From assembly GCA_002423025.1 (NCBI GenBank), contig DIUN01000006.1, positions 2,344-66,343 on the forward strand: a DNA stretch of 64,000 nucleotides, given 5' to 3'. A model generated the notes under the pieces. That model made no database searches. It was not told the DNA's origin and saw only the letters and a program-made list of their open reading frames with translations. Each line of letters starts with the position of its first letter. The stretch's first letter is position 1. Source of the DNA: Sphingomonadales bacterium UBA6157 (GTDB taxonomy: Bacteria; Pseudomonadota; Alphaproteobacteria; Sphingomonadales; Sphingomonadaceae). A program made the position numbers and the translations under genes. This document shows, piece after piece, positions 42,152 to 51,425 of this stretch.

Positions 42152-42559
42152 ATGGCCATCATCATTCCGGAAAGTGAGCTTGAAGAGAGCTTTGTGCGCG
42201 CCTCGGGGCCGGGGGGGCAGAACGTCAACAAGGTCAGCACGGCGGTGCAGTTGCGTTTTGATGTGCGCGGGTCGCCATCCCTCTCCGATGACGTTGCCGT
42301 GCGGCTCATGCGGTTGGCCGGGAGCCGGATGACACGAGAGGGTGTACTAATCATCAGTGCTGACAGGTTTCGCACGCAGGAGCGCAACCGTGCTGATGCC
42401 CGTGAGCGGCTGGCGGCACTGGTGGCGGAGGCAGAGGTGCGGCCGGTGAAACGCCGCCCCACCAAGCCGACCCGAGCCGCGGGTGAGCGGCGGCTGGCTG
42501 GAAAGGCAGTGCGATCGGGTGTAAAGTCAGGTCGCGCCCGGGTGCGAGCCGATGATTGA
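42152..42559 (+). CDS. arfB: Ribosome rescue peptidyl-tRNA hydrolase ArfB
   Basis: 135 aa. The catalytic GGQ motif is at 21-23 (RASGPGGQNVNKVSTAVQL), as in release factors. The basic C-terminal tail (VKRRPTKPTRAAGERR ... KSGRARVRADD) enters the empty mRNA channel of stalled ribosomes. ArfB releases peptides when no stop codon is present. It is divergent from the GST gene. Confidence 0.92.
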   Translation: MAIIIPESELEESFVRASGPGGQNVNKVSTAVQLRFDVRGSPSLSDDVAVRLMRLAGSRMTREGVLIISADRFRTQERNRADARERLAALVAEAEVRPVKRRPTKPTRAAGERRLAGKAVRSGVKSGRARVRADD

Positions 42560-42599
42560 TTCCAGCGTGTGATTCAATCTCGGCCAGGGCGCTCTTGAT

Positions 42600-42624
42600 T
42601 GAACCTTTTGCGGTCACGACGGTT
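42600..42624 (+). promoter_or_regulatory. Possible EcfG-type promoter upstream of the CsbD-like gene
   Basis: TGAAC (42600-42604) and GTT (42622-42624) are 17 bases apart, resembling the general stress sigma EcfG pattern GGAAC-n16/17-GTT with one change in the -35. The fit is weak and the site is about 125 bases from the gene. Confidence 0.25.
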
Positions 42625-42751
42625 GGAGCTTGAAGGGTGGGGCGAAGTGGCAGGCTCGATGGCTTGCTCTTCAAAAACGCTTTTCGGTTCCCCATATTGG
42701 GTTTTCGATATTCAAAGTCCCCCTGCCACGTTTCTTGAAAGGAATTCCCCC

Positions 42752-43123
42752 ATGGCTATCAATAGCGATTCTGTCGAAGGCACCATCAACGAAACCGCCG
42801 GCTCTGTTCAGGCGACTCTCGGAGAATCTGTCGGCAATGGTTCGATGCAGTTTGACGGCAAGGTGCGCGAGCTCAAGGGCAAGGCGCAGGAAGCCATCGG
42901 CAAAGCCAAGGATGCCTATGGCAAGGCCAGCGAGACTGTGAAGGACTGGGCCGAGCATGCGCCCGATCAGGTGCGCGAGGCACGCGAAAAGGCTGCCAAG
43001 CTCGCCGAAGAAAGCAAGGCCAAGGTTCGCCAGACGGTTCAGGAGCAGCCTATTGCTGTTCTCGCCGGCGGTATCGCGCTCGGCTTCGTGGTTGGCTGGC
43101 TGCTGAGCGGCCGGAAGAACTGA
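42752..43123 (+). CDS. CsbD-like stress protein with C-terminal membrane anchor
   Basis: 123 aa from the ATG at 42752, with AAGGA 8 bases upstream. The N-terminus resembles CsbD (EGTINETAGSVQATLGE, then GKVRELKGKAQEAIGKAKDA), a hydrophilic helical stress protein. The C-terminal third resembles DUF883-type proteins (QTVQEQPIAVLAGGIALGFVVGWLLSG), which anchor ribosomes or cell-envelope structures in the inner membrane. CsbD proteins are typically induced by general stress. A strong terminator follows. Confidence 0.82.
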   Translation: MAINSDSVEGTINETAGSVQATLGESVGNGSMQFDGKVRELKGKAQEAIGKAKDAYGKASETVKDWAEHAPDQVREAREKAAKLAEESKAKVRQTVQEQPIAVLAGGIALGFVVGWLLSGRKN

Positions 43124-43211
43124 GGCTTGGCGGGACTGCGCGCGGCACAACTGCGTTCAGTCCCGCAAGACCAGACGGCGGGCGGCGGCTTTCGTTCGTC
43201 AGCCCAATTTT

Positions 43212-43240
43212 ACGGCGCGGGTTTTGCCCGCGCCGTTTTT
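43212..43240 (+). terminator. Strong intrinsic terminator after the CsbD-like gene
   Basis: A perfect 10-bp stem (ACGGCGCGGG against CCCGCGCCGT) around TTTTG is followed directly by TTTTTG on the plus strand, 88 bases after the stop. Confidence 0.9.
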
Positions 43241-43272
43241 GTATTTGTTAGCTAGCCCCGCCAGCAGACGCT

Positions 43273-43716
43273 TCAGTGGTGCTCTGGGGTTGCCATAAGC
43301 TCGATCAGTACACCCGCCGTGTCGCGAGGATGCACAAAGATCACTGGTACGCCATGTGCGCCGATGCGCGGTTCGCCCGTACCCAGTACCGTCGCGCCGC
43401 GTGCTCGCATGGCATCGCGGGCGGCGATGATATCGGTCACTTCGAAGCAGACATGATGCTGACCGCCATTGGGATTCTTCTTCAGGAAGCCGTGGATCGG
43501 ACTATCCTCGCCCAGCGGCTCGATGAGTTCGAGCTGGCTGTTCGCCACGTCGATGAAGGCGACTCGCACACCTTGCGCCGGAAGATCGAAGGCCGGGGTG
43601 GACACAGTTGCGCCGAACAGGCGCTCATACATTGCGACGGTCGCATCGATGCTTACGCAGGCGATGCCGACGTGGTTGAGCCGGCCGAGGAGCGGATCGG
43701 GGAGGGTGCTGGTCAT
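43273..43716 (-). CDS. mce: Methylmalonyl-CoA epimerase
   Basis: 147 aa from the ATG at 43716. It interconverts (R)- and (S)-methylmalonyl-CoA in propionate and branched-chain amino-acid catabolism. The vicinal-oxygen-chelate fold shows GRLNHVGIAC (first His ligand), QLELIEPLGEDSPI, GGQHHVCFEV (second His) and GVLIELMAT (Glu ligand). The mutase genes are not in the window. It lies 10 bases downstream of the nitronate monooxygenase on the minus strand. Confidence 0.92.
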   Translation of the reverse strand: MTSTLPDPLLGRLNHVGIACVSIDATVAMYERLFGATVSTPAFDLPAQGVRVAFIDVANSQLELIEPLGEDSPIHGFLKKNPNGGQHHVCFEVTDIIAARDAMRARGATVLGTGEPRIGAHGVPVIFVHPRDTAGVLIELMATPEHH

Positions 43717-43726
43717 GGCCGGGGCT

Positions 43727-44716
43727 TTATGCCGCCTCCCGCATCTGCACAAGCATCCCTTCAAGCCTGCCACGAATGATCGCCTCGGCCTCGCTGACGA
43801 TGCGCTCGATCAGTTCTGCACAGGTCGGCACATCGTGGATCAGACCCTGCACCATGCCGGCGGACCAGATGCCATCTTCAGTGTCGCCGCTCTCCAGCGC
43901 CTGCTTGCCACGCTGGCCCGAAACGAGATCGCGAACCTGTTCGAACGTGGCGCCCTCCTTCTCCAGCGCGCGTACCTGCTGGCTGATGGCGTTGCGCGCC
44001 ACGCGCGCGGTGTTGTGCAGGGTACGGAAAATCAGGTCCGTGGCGCGCTCGTCGTTGGCGACCATCGCGTCTTTGAAGGCTTGGTGCAGCGGCGCTTCCT
44101 TGGTGGCGCAAAAGCGTGTGCCCATGTTGACGCCGTCGGCGCCCAGCGCCAGCGCTGCCACCAGGCCGCGCGCATCGCCAAAGCCGCCAGAGGCCAGCAT
44201 CGGCACCTTCACCTTGTCGGCAGCGGCCGGGATCAGGATGAGGCCGGGGATGTCGTCCTCGCCCGGATGTCCGGCGCACTCGAAGCCATCAATCGAGATC
44301 GCATCCACACCCATGCGCTCAGCGGAGAGTGCGTGGCGGACGGCAGTGCATTTGTGGATGATCTTGATGCCGTGCTTCTTGAAGTCATCGATGTGATCCT
44401 GGGGCTTGTAGCCGGCGGTCTCGACGATCTTGATGCCCGATTCAATTATAGCCTGCCGGTATTCGGCGTAGGGCGGCGGCGTGATGGTGGGCAGGATTGT
44501 GAGGTTCACACCAAAAGGCTTGTCCGTCATGCCCTGGCAGCGGGCGATCTCCTTGGCCAGCGCCTCTGGCGTCGGCTGGGTAAGCGCGGTGAGAAAGCCG
44601 AGTGCGCCGGCATTGGCTACAGCGGCGACGAGTTCGGCGCGGCCTACCCATTGCATCCCACCCTGGGCGATAGGGTGCTGGATGCCGAAAAGCTCGGTAA
44701 TGCGGGTGCGGATCAT
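43727..44716 (-). CDS. NAD(P)H-dependent flavin oxidoreductase / nitronate monooxygenase family
   Basis: 329 aa FMN-binding TIM barrel of the 2-nitropropane dioxygenase family. It opens with ELFGIQHPIAQGGMQWVG. DGFECAGHPGEDD holds the conserved His near the flavin, and ASGGFGDARGLVAALALGADGVNMGTRF is the phosphate-binding end. Members oxidise nitronates or act in other flavin reactions including fatty acid desaturation. Its close spacing to methylmalonyl-CoA epimerase suggests joint expression but does not fix the substrate. Confidence 0.85.
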   Translation of the reverse strand: MIRTRITELFGIQHPIAQGGMQWVGRAELVAAVANAGALGFLTALTQPTPEALAKEIARCQGMTDKPFGVNLTILPTITPPPYAEYRQAIIESGIKIVETAGYKPQDHIDDFKKHGIKIIHKCTAVRHALSAERMGVDAISIDGFECAGHPGEDDIPGLILIPAAADKVKVPMLASGGFGDARGLVAALALGADGVNMGTRFCATKEAPLHQAFKDAMVANDERATDLIFRTLHNTARVARNAISQQVRALEKEGATFEQVRDLVSGQRGKQALESGDTEDGIWSAGMVQGLIHDVPTCAELIERIVSEAEAIIRGRLEGMLVQMREAA

Positions 44717-44861
44717 TGACTGGTTCCTGCGATGAAGACTGTGGCAGACTAGCTGCGGCTGGTGGGCGCGTCAGCCTGTTCGCAAGGTTAGGCTTTGGAG
44801 GCGGCTCTTGCGGCCCGCGCTGGATGCGCCATTGTGCAAGGGTGAGGGCAAGGGGAACATA

Positions 44862-46097
44862 ATGCGCTGGTTGACGATGGTGATGCTGGCCCTGCTGCCA
44901 GTGGCAACGAGTGCCGCGCCACTACTGCTCCGCCCGGCGAAGGTGTTCGACGGCGAGGCAATGCACGCCGGTTGGCAGGTTCTGGTCGATGGCGACAAGA
45001 TCGTGGCAGCAGGGCCCGGGCTGGCAGTGCCGCCGGGCACCGAGACGCTCGACCTTCCCGGCGCAACGCTGCTGCCTGGCCTCATCGAGGGGCACAGCCA
45101 TTTGTTCCTCCACCCCTACAACGAGACACCCTGGGATACGCAGGTGCTCCACGAGCCATTGGCCCTGCGTACGGCACGTGCGGTGGCGCAGGCGCGGGCC
45201 ACCCTGTTGGCCGGCTTCACCACCGTGCGGGATCTTGGCACAGAGGGCGCGGGCTATGCCGATGTGGGGCTGAAGCAGGCGATCGTGCAGGGCATCGTGC
45301 CGGGGCCGCGTATGCTGGTGGCGACGCGCGCACTGGTCGCGACAGGCGCCTATGGCCCGCGTGGCTTCGAGCCCGGCGTGGACGTGCCGCTCGGGGCCGA
45401 GGCCGTCGATGGCGCTGCGCTTGTGCAAGCGGTGCGCCGGCAGATTGGCCACGGCGCCGATATCATCAAGCTTTATGGGGATTATCGTTGGGGCCCCGGC
45501 GAGCCAAGCCGGCCGACCTTCAGCGAACCGGAGATGCGCGCTGCGGTGAGTGCGGCGCACGATGCCGGGCGACCGGTGGCGGTGCACGCCTCCACGCCCG
45601 AGGGGATGCGGCGGGCGGTTGTCGCGGGTGCCGAAGTGATCGAGCATGGCAGCGAGGGCACAGCCGAGGTGTTCAAACTCATGGCGCAGCACGGCACCGT
45701 GCTGTGCCCGACTTTGGCGGCTGGCGACGCCATCGCCCGCTATCGCGGCTGGAACGGCAGCGAGCCGGCGCCGGCCGACGTGCTGGCGGATCGCAAGACA
45801 TTTGCGGTGGCGCGCGGGGCAGGCGTTCGGATGTGCATGGGCGGTGACGTGGGCGTCTATGCGCATGGCGACAATGCGCGCGAGATGGAATTGATGGTCA
45901 AGGCCGGTATGCCTGTTCTGGAGGTGCTGAATGCAGCGACTGCCGGAAACGCCAGGAGCTTCGGCCTGTTGGATCGCGGCCGTATCGCGCCGGGGCTGCT
46001 GGCGGATATTCTCGTGGTGGATGGTGACCCTGCGCGTGATGTTTCCGCCGTGCGCGCTGTGCGGCTTGTGATGAAGGGCGGGGTGGTGGTTCGCTAA
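44862..46097 (+). CDS. Exported amidohydrolase (Xaa-Pro dipeptidase/imidazolonepropionase-like)
   Basis: 411 aa from the ATG at 44862 with an AAGGGGA ribosome binding site. A signal peptide (VMLALLPVATSAA, 1-18) precedes a metal-dependent amidohydrolase domain. LLPGLIEGHSHLFLHP carries the first His pair and GHGADIIKLYGD the bridging Lys. Further His are in VAVHASTPEG and AEVIEHGSEG, with the catalytic Asp in MGGDVGVYAHG. Related periplasmic enzymes hydrolyse dipeptides or N-acyl amino acids; the substrate is unknown. This is the second exported amidohydrolase in the window, distinct from 26117-27766. Confidence 0.87.
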   Translation: MRWLTMVMLALLPVATSAAPLLLRPAKVFDGEAMHAGWQVLVDGDKIVAAGPGLAVPPGTETLDLPGATLLPGLIEGHSHLFLHPYNETPWDTQVLHEPLALRTARAVAQARATLLAGFTTVRDLGTEGAGYADVGLKQAIVQGIVPGPRMLVATRALVATGAYGPRGFEPGVDVPLGAEAVDGAALVQAVRRQIGHGADIIKLYGDYRWGPGEPSRPTFSEPEMRAAVSAAHDAGRPVAVHASTPEGMRRAVVAGAEVIEHGSEGTAEVFKLMAQHGTVLCPTLAAGDAIARYRGWNGSEPAPADVLADRKTFAVARGAGVRMCMGGDVGVYAHGDNAREMELMVKAGMPVLEVLNAATAGNARSFGLLDRGRIAPGLLADILVVDGDPARDVSAVRAVRLVMKGGVVVR

Positions 46098-47647
46098 TCT
46101 GCCAGATGCACGACGGCCGGCGGCGTCTTGGGGCGACGCAGCAAGAGCAGCAGCGGGATCATCGAAATCGTCACCCAGAACAGCATGCGGAACACGTCGA
46201 TATAGGCGATCATTGCCGCCTGCCGGTTCACGGCGCCATCGAGCATTGCCATTACCGCGTCTCCGGCGCCCCCCATCGCGCCGGCAATGCCGCCATCGGC
46301 CCAAGGTAGCGCGAAGGGCGTGAGGCTGGCACCGATATCAGCGTGCGACACCTGCGCCTGTCGCGCGAGAATTCCGACGCTCAAGCTGATGCCGAAGGAA
46401 CTGCCAAGGTTTCGCAGCAGCATGAAGAAGCTTGAGGCATCGGTGCGCAAATCTGCCGGCAGCGTGGAAAACGCGATTGTGTTGAGCGGCACGAACACCA
46501 ATCCGAGCCCAAGGCCCTGGACAAAGCCGCTGATGACCAGCGGCTGTGAATCCATCTCGGGCGAGAAGCCGCTCATCATCCAAAGGCTGATGGCCGAGAT
46601 TGCCATGCCGGTGCCGATGATGGCGCGCGGATCTGTTCGCGACACCAGCCGGCCAGCCGCCATCATAGAGATCATCATCCCGATGCCACGCGGCATTTGC
46701 ACCAAGCCAGACTGGATGACCGAATAGCCGAATAGGGTCTGCAGCATGGTCGGCAAGATAGCCGTGGTGCCAACCAGCAGGAGACCTACGAGCGTGATGA
46801 ACAGAAAGCCGGTCATGATGTTGCTGTTTTTGAGCAGCCGCTTGTCCAGCAGCGTGTTCGTGCCGGTAAAGATGTGGACGCCAAAAGCCCAGAGCGAGGC
46901 AACGGCGACGCCGGCCTCGACCCGCACCTCCCAGCTCTCGAACCAATCGAGCTGCTGGCCACGATCGAGGCACAATTGCAACGCGGCAAAGCCGACAGCG
47001 AGAAGCCCGAAGCCCAGCATATCAAACCTGCGGATGCGGGGCTCGGCCTTGGGCAGCAGTGCCGCGGCGAGAAAGAGCGTTAGGATGCCGAACGGCAGGT
47101 TGATCAGGAACACCCAACGCCAATCGAAATTCTCGGTGAGCCAGCCGCCCACAAATGGCCCCAGGATAGGGCCAACCATCACGCCCACTCCCCACCAGGC
47201 CATAGCCTGACCCTGTTTCTCGCGTGGCCAGACATCAAGAATATAAGACTGCCCGAGCGGCGCAAGGAACGCGCCTGCCGCGCCTTGGAGCACGCGGAAG
47301 AACACCATCTGCTCCAGCGATTGGGCGAGACCGCAGGCCATTGAGGCGATGGTGAACGCAGTGACGGAGTACAGGAACAACTGGCGCTTGCCGAGCCGGT
47401 CCGCCAGCCAGCCGGTCAGTGGTGTGGCGACTGCGGTGGCGAGGATGTAGCTCGTCAAAACCCAGGCGATGGTGTCGGATGCGGCACCGAGGCTTGGCTG
47501 CATGTGCGGTAGCGCGACGTTGGCGATCGTGGAATCAAGGATCGTCATGAAGGTGCCCAGCATCACCACCATGGTGATGACGATCGGGCTGGCTTGTACG
47601 GGGCTGGCCTGTGCCGGGGTTGCGACCGGAGCGGCGGTATCCGCCAT
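46094..47647 (-). CDS. emrB: DHA2-family MFS efflux transporter (EmrB-like)
   Basis: 517 aa with 14 predicted membrane helices. TILDSTIANVALPHMQ is the typical first-helix motif of EmrB/QacA transporters. LTGWLADRLGKRQLFL (motif A) and GAAGAFLAPLGQSYILD are also present. With EmrA (next gene upstream) and an outer-membrane channel it would expel hydrophobic toxins across both membranes. Its start shares one base with the emrA stop. No TolC-type gene is nearby. Confidence 0.93.
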   Translation of the reverse strand: MADTAAPVATPAQASPVQASPIVITMVVMLGTFMTILDSTIANVALPHMQPSLGAASDTIAWVLTSYILATAVATPLTGWLADRLGKRQLFLYSVTAFTIASMACGLAQSLEQMVFFRVLQGAAGAFLAPLGQSYILDVWPREKQGQAMAWWGVGVMVGPILGPFVGGWLTENFDWRWVFLINLPFGILTLFLAAALLPKAEPRIRRFDMLGFGLLAVGFAALQLCLDRGQQLDWFESWEVRVEAGVAVASLWAFGVHIFTGTNTLLDKRLLKNSNIMTGFLFITLVGLLLVGTTAILPTMLQTLFGYSVIQSGLVQMPRGIGMMISMMAAGRLVSRTDPRAIIGTGMAISAISLWMMSGFSPEMDSQPLVISGFVQGLGLGLVFVPLNTIAFSTLPADLRTDASSFFMLLRNLGSSFGISLSVGILARQAQVSHADIGASLTPFALPWADGGIAGAMGGAGDAVMAMLDGAVNRQAAMIAYIDVFRMLFWVTISMIPLLLLLRRPKTPPAVVHLAD

Positions 47648-48675
47648 CAGCCCCCGGTTTCCACTTTCACGCTGGCTGAGAGCCCGGCTATGAGCGGCAC
47701 CGGCGATGTTGCGGGTAGAGCAATGCGCACCGGGACACGTTGCACAACTTTGACCCAGTTGCCGGTGGCGTTCTGGGCAGGAAGAACCGAGAATTCACTG
47801 CCGGTGCCGGCGCCGATGCTCTCGACCTTGCCGATGATCTCGGTGCCTGGGTAGGCATCCAGTTCAATGACAGCGAGCTGGCCAACGCGCATCTTCTCAA
47901 GGTCAGTCTCCTTGAAATTAGCCTCAATCCAGCGGCGATCACTCAGCACCAGTGACATTGTTGGAATTCCCGATGCCATCACCTGGCCAGGCAGCACGCG
48001 TGTCGTCTGGCTTGCAAGGCCATCGGCAGGCGCCTTGATGGTGGTGCGCGAGAGATCAAAGGCTGCCTTGTCCCGGGCTGCCATTGCGGCGAGCACTAGC
48101 GGATGCGTGCCACTGCCTGCGGCATTTGCGCGGGCGCGGGCGCTGGCCTCATCCGCCAGTGCCGAGGCGAGGCTCGACTCGGCCTGGATGACAGCAGACT
48201 GCGCTGCCTGCAGCCGGGCGCGCGTGGCAAAACCGTCTTTGAATAGTTGCTCCTGCCGGCCAAGCTCGGACCGGGCGAAGGCCAACGCATCGCGCCGGGC
48301 GGTTACGTCCGCAACGCGGCCAGCAGTGCCGGAGCGCAAGTCCGCAACGTCCAGCCGGGCGGCGGCGAGATTGGCTTCCGCTTCAGCAAGCGCAATCTGG
48401 AATGGACGGTCAGCGAGTTGGATCAAGACGTCGCCGCGCTTCACCGGCTGAGATTCGCGTACGTTAACGCTGAGGATGCGGCCGGTCACATCGCTGCTGA
48501 TCGCCACCATATCCTGCTGTACATAGGCATTGTCCGTGCTCACCGAGCGGCCACCAGTGAGCCAGAAGTAGAGGCCGACTGCTACCAGAAGGAACGGCAG
48601 CGCAAGCATGAGCACAATGCGACGACGGCTGTCGCGCTGCGCGGTGAGGCTGTCTCGATCCACCACGGCGTGCAT
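47647..48675 (-). CDS. emrA: HlyD-family membrane fusion protein (EmrA-like)
   Basis: 342 aa. One N-terminal membrane helix (LMLALPFLLVAVGLYFWLTG) is followed by a periplasmic part with a lipoyl-like half-motif (VSTDNAYVQQDMVAISSDVTG). A coiled-coil hairpin follows (about 80-180), then VLSDRRWIEANFKETDL typical of EmrA/HlyD. It links the inner-membrane transporter to an outer-membrane channel. The operon order is marR, emrA, emrB with one-base overlaps. Confidence 0.92.
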   Translation of the reverse strand: MHAVVDRDSLTAQRDSRRRIVLMLALPFLLVAVGLYFWLTGGRSVSTDNAYVQQDMVAISSDVTGRILSVNVRESQPVKRGDVLIQLADRPFQIALAEAEANLAAARLDVADLRSGTAGRVADVTARRDALAFARSELGRQEQLFKDGFATRARLQAAQSAVIQAESSLASALADEASARARANAAGSGTHPLVLAAMAARDKAAFDLSRTTIKAPADGLASQTTRVLPGQVMASGIPTMSLVLSDRRWIEANFKETDLEKMRVGQLAVIELDAYPGTEIIGKVESIGAGTGSEFSVLPAQNATGNWVKVVQRVPVRIALPATSPVPLIAGLSASVKVETGG

Positions 48676-49148
48676 CAGCGCGGCCTCCCGGCGCGGCGCG
48701 CGGCTGGCCTTGGCTCGGCCTCAGGTTCCGGCCGCGTTTGCAGATTGGTCCGGATTCTGTTCAGCATCGTGGCCAACTTCAGTTGGTCAGCTTCACCCAG
48801 ACCTTCGAAAGTTTCGGCGACAACAAGTTCACCCACTTCACGGAGCGCAGCCAGAATCGGATGGGCCGGCGGAGTCAGGTGCAGGCGCCAGGCTCGGCGA
48901 TCGGCTGGGTCGGCCCGGCGTTCAACGAGTCCGGCTTCCTCCAATCGATCGACCATGCGGCCTACGGTTATGGTCTCCACGTCCAGTGCCTCGGCGAGAC
49001 TCGCCTGGTTGCTGCCTTCGTTTCGTGAAAGTGCGAAGAGCACTTGCCATTGCGCGCGGCTGACCCCCAAGCGACGCGCGCGCGCATCGAAGCGGCGGCG
49101 CAACAGGCGGGAACAATCACCGATGAGGACGGCAAGGCTGTCTGACAT
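48675..49148 (-). CDS. MarR-family transcriptional repressor
   Basis: 157 aa from the ATG at 49148; an upstream in-frame start at 49304 would cross the promoter region. The winged helix shows SRAQWQVLFALSRNEGSNQASLAEALDVETITVGRMVDRLEEAGLVERR and ends DPADRRAWRLHLT, standard for MarR. Such regulators usually repress an adjacent efflux operon and release DNA when phenolic or other compounds bind. The long C-terminal Pro/Arg-rich tail is not part of the domain. The inverted repeat at 49149-49173 is a candidate operator. Confidence 0.9.
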   Translation of the reverse strand: MSDSLAVLIGDCSRLLRRRFDARARRLGVSRAQWQVLFALSRNEGSNQASLAEALDVETITVGRMVDRLEEAGLVERRADPADRRAWRLHLTPPAHPILAALREVGELVVAETFEGLGEADQLKLATMLNRIRTNLQTRPEPEAEPRPAARRAGRPR

Positions 49149-49173
49149 AAGCACTGATATAATAAATATGCTT
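49149..49173 (-). promoter_or_regulatory. Candidate MarR operator
   Basis: AAGCA and TGCTT form an inverted repeat with a 15-base AT-rich spacer that includes TATAAT-like sequence, immediately upstream of the marR ATG. It could bind the MarR protein and block its own promoter. Confidence 0.4.
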
Positions 49174-49271
49174 GTAATCATCAAGCCGCTTATCGGGAAG
49201 CTATGGTGCGCTTGCAGCGCTCCCGCTAGGGTGGCGGGGATGACAAAAATGACCTCCCGCAAAGCTTGCAT

Positions 49272-51425
49272 ATGCTGCTGACTGACGTCGGCCTGTTCAG
49301 CCATGTGCTGGCATTGTTTGGCTTCGCTGCGTTGGCGGCGACTGTGCTGTGGAAGGCCGGTACACGTGGTACTGGCCTATGGCTGGCGGGCGCAGCCTTT
49401 GCCACCGCGGCTTGGGCTCTGGTGTTTGTCATGACAACGCAAGACGCGCTGGCTTGGCAAGGTTGGCTTTCACCGTCGGAAACGCTGCGGACTTCGGCTT
49501 GGCTGGCCTTTCTTATCGCCGTGCTGCGCCCAGCCTGGCAGATGGCGAAGCAGGTGCGCGCGGCTTTCGTCATCGCTTCCGCGCTCGGCTCTGTGGCGGC
49601 GCTCCTTCTCCTGCTCGATACCGGCAACATTGGCGCTGCGGTGCTGATGGGGGACAGGTCGCTTGCCGGCCAGCTCTTTCTTATCCTGCGGCTGGCAATG
49701 TCGGTCAGTGGTCTCGTGCTGGTGCACAATCTTTATGTGAACAGCCAGAGTGACACACGTGGGGGCGTGCGCCTGCTGACCATTGGGCTGGGCGGACTGT
49801 TTCTTTATGACCTGAACTTCTACACCTTGGCCTATCTGCTTCCGCCCGCATCGGCGGACCTGTTCAATATTCGCGGCGCCGTGGACACCATCACTGTCCC
49901 GCTGTTGCTGCTCTCGGCGCGTGAGGCCTGGGCGGCGCGATTCTATGTTTCACGCCAGGTAGTGTTTCACACGCTGTCCTTCTCGATGATTGGTTTCTAC
50001 CTCATCGCCATGGCGTTGCTTGCCTATGGCTTGCGGCTGCTCGGCGGAAATTGGGGGCTGCTGCTTCAGGTCAGTTTTCTGTTCGGCACCGTTATCCTTG
50101 GCATGGTCGTGCTCGTTTCGGAGCGGTTTCGCGCGGCGCTGCGTGTGCAGATTGCCAAGAACTTCTTTCGATACAAATATGATTATCGGAAGGAGTGGTT
50201 GCGCTTCATCGCCACAGTCTCGCAGACCGGCGATGGCGCGGCGGCGCTGCATGAGCGGGTCATACAGGCGGTTGCCGCGGTTATGGATTCGCCCGGCGGG
50301 GTGCTGATGGTGCCAGATGATGGCGCGCTGCACCCGGTAGCCGATTGGCAGACGCGGCGACTGGGGCTTCCGGCCGAACCAATCAGTGGGGATTTTGGCC
50401 GATTAATCACACGGCAGTTCATTATCGACTTTGATGATTGGCGCGCTGGCGGATCGGACTATGTGGGCCTTTCCTGCCCGGATTGGGCCATCGGCAATCG
50501 CCGTATCTGGCTGGCAGTGCCACTTGTCCATCTGGACAGCCTTGCTGGTGTGCTGATCCTCAAGCGGACTTTGGCACCTCGGCCCCTCAACTGGGAGGAT
50601 TTTGACCTGCTGCGCACGCTCGGCAGACAGGCGGGCAGTTATATTGCGGAAAGTTCCAAGCAAGAGGCGCTCGACGAAGCCAGCAAGTTCGATGAGTTTA
50701 ACCGACGCTTCGCCTTCATCATGCACGATATCAAGAACCTCGTGAGCCAACTCAGCCTTGTGGCGCGCAATGCCGAACGCCACGCGGATAATCCCGAATT
50801 TCGGGCCGACATGGTGGCGACGCTGCAGAGCTCAGTTGCCAAGATGAATGACTTACTGGCCCGGCTCTCGCAGGCGCCGAGTAGCCGCGGCGAGGGTGGT
50901 CGGGCGCCGGTGGACGTGGCGTCGCTGCTTGCGCAGGTGGTGGCGATGAAGCAGCGCGCACATTCTGCCCTGACGCTGGCTCTTCCAGAGGGGCCGGTGC
51001 AGGCGGGCCCGGAGTTGACAGGTGCGCTGGAGGCGCCAGAAGGGCTTTCTTCTCCGCTACTTGTGTCCGGAGATGCGGGACGGATTGAGCAATTGTTTCT
51101 GCACCTTGTCCAGAATGCGGTGGATGCCTCGCTGCCCGGCGCCCCGATCAGCGTCTCGGCAACACTGGCCGACGGCATGGTGCGAGTCGTCATAACGGAT
51201 TCCGGCACTGGCATGACGGCGCGCTTCATCCGACAGGAACTATTTCAACCGTTCCGCTCCACCAAACCTGATGGCTTTGGCATCGGCGCTTACGAGGCGC
51301 GCGAGATCGCTCGGGCCCACGGCGGCGCATTGGAAGTTCACAGCCGCGAGGGTGAGGGCAGCGTGTTTACCGTAGTACTGCCGCTGATGTCCGCCTCCGC
51401 CCGATTCCAGGCGGAAGCCCTGTGA
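49272..51425 (+). CDS. prsK: PEP-CTERM/XrtA system sensor histidine kinase PrsK
   Basis: 717 aa from the ATG at 49272. About seven or eight membrane helices fill the first 300 residues, the hallmark of PrsK. A GAF-like domain follows (about 320-465), then a dimerisation-phosphoacceptor domain with His485 in FAFIMHDIKNLVSQLS. The ATP-binding domain has HLVQNAVDASLPG (N box), DSGTGM and GFGIGAYEAREIARAHGG. PrsK and PrsR belong to the EPS/exosortase regulon of many proteobacteria. The stop overlaps the prsR GTG by 4 bases. Confidence 0.9.
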   Translation: MLLTDVGLFSHVLALFGFAALAATVLWKAGTRGTGLWLAGAAFATAAWALVFVMTTQDALAWQGWLSPSETLRTSAWLAFLIAVLRPAWQMAKQVRAAFVIASALGSVAALLLLLDTGNIGAAVLMGDRSLAGQLFLILRLAMSVSGLVLVHNLYVNSQSDTRGGVRLLTIGLGGLFLYDLNFYTLAYLLPPASADLFNIRGAVDTITVPLLLLSAREAWAARFYVSRQVVFHTLSFSMIGFYLIAMALLAYGLRLLGGNWGLLLQVSFLFGTVILGMVVLVSERFRAALRVQIAKNFFRYKYDYRKEWLRFIATVSQTGDGAAALHERVIQAVAAVMDSPGGVLMVPDDGALHPVADWQTRRLGLPAEPISGDFGRLITRQFIIDFDDWRAGGSDYVGLSCPDWAIGNRRIWLAVPLVHLDSLAGVLILKRTLAPRPLNWEDFDLLRTLGRQAGSYIAESSKQEALDEASKFDEFNRRFAFIMHDIKNLVSQLSLVARNAERHADNPEFRADMVATLQSSVAKMNDLLARLSQAPSSRGEGGRAPVDVASLLAQVVAMKQRAHSALTLALPEGPVQAGPELTGALEAPEGLSSPLLVSGDAGRIEQLFLHLVQNAVDASLPGAPISVSATLADGMVRVVITDSGTGMTARFIRQELFQPFRSTKPDGFGIGAYEAREIARAHGGALEVHSREGEGSVFTVVLPLMSASARFQAEAL

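Noticed and set aside
44922..46304. A 460-codon minus-strand frame opposite the exported amidohydrolase
   Set aside because: Arg/His-rich low-complexity translation with no domain; the plus-strand gene has signal peptide and metal-site motifs.
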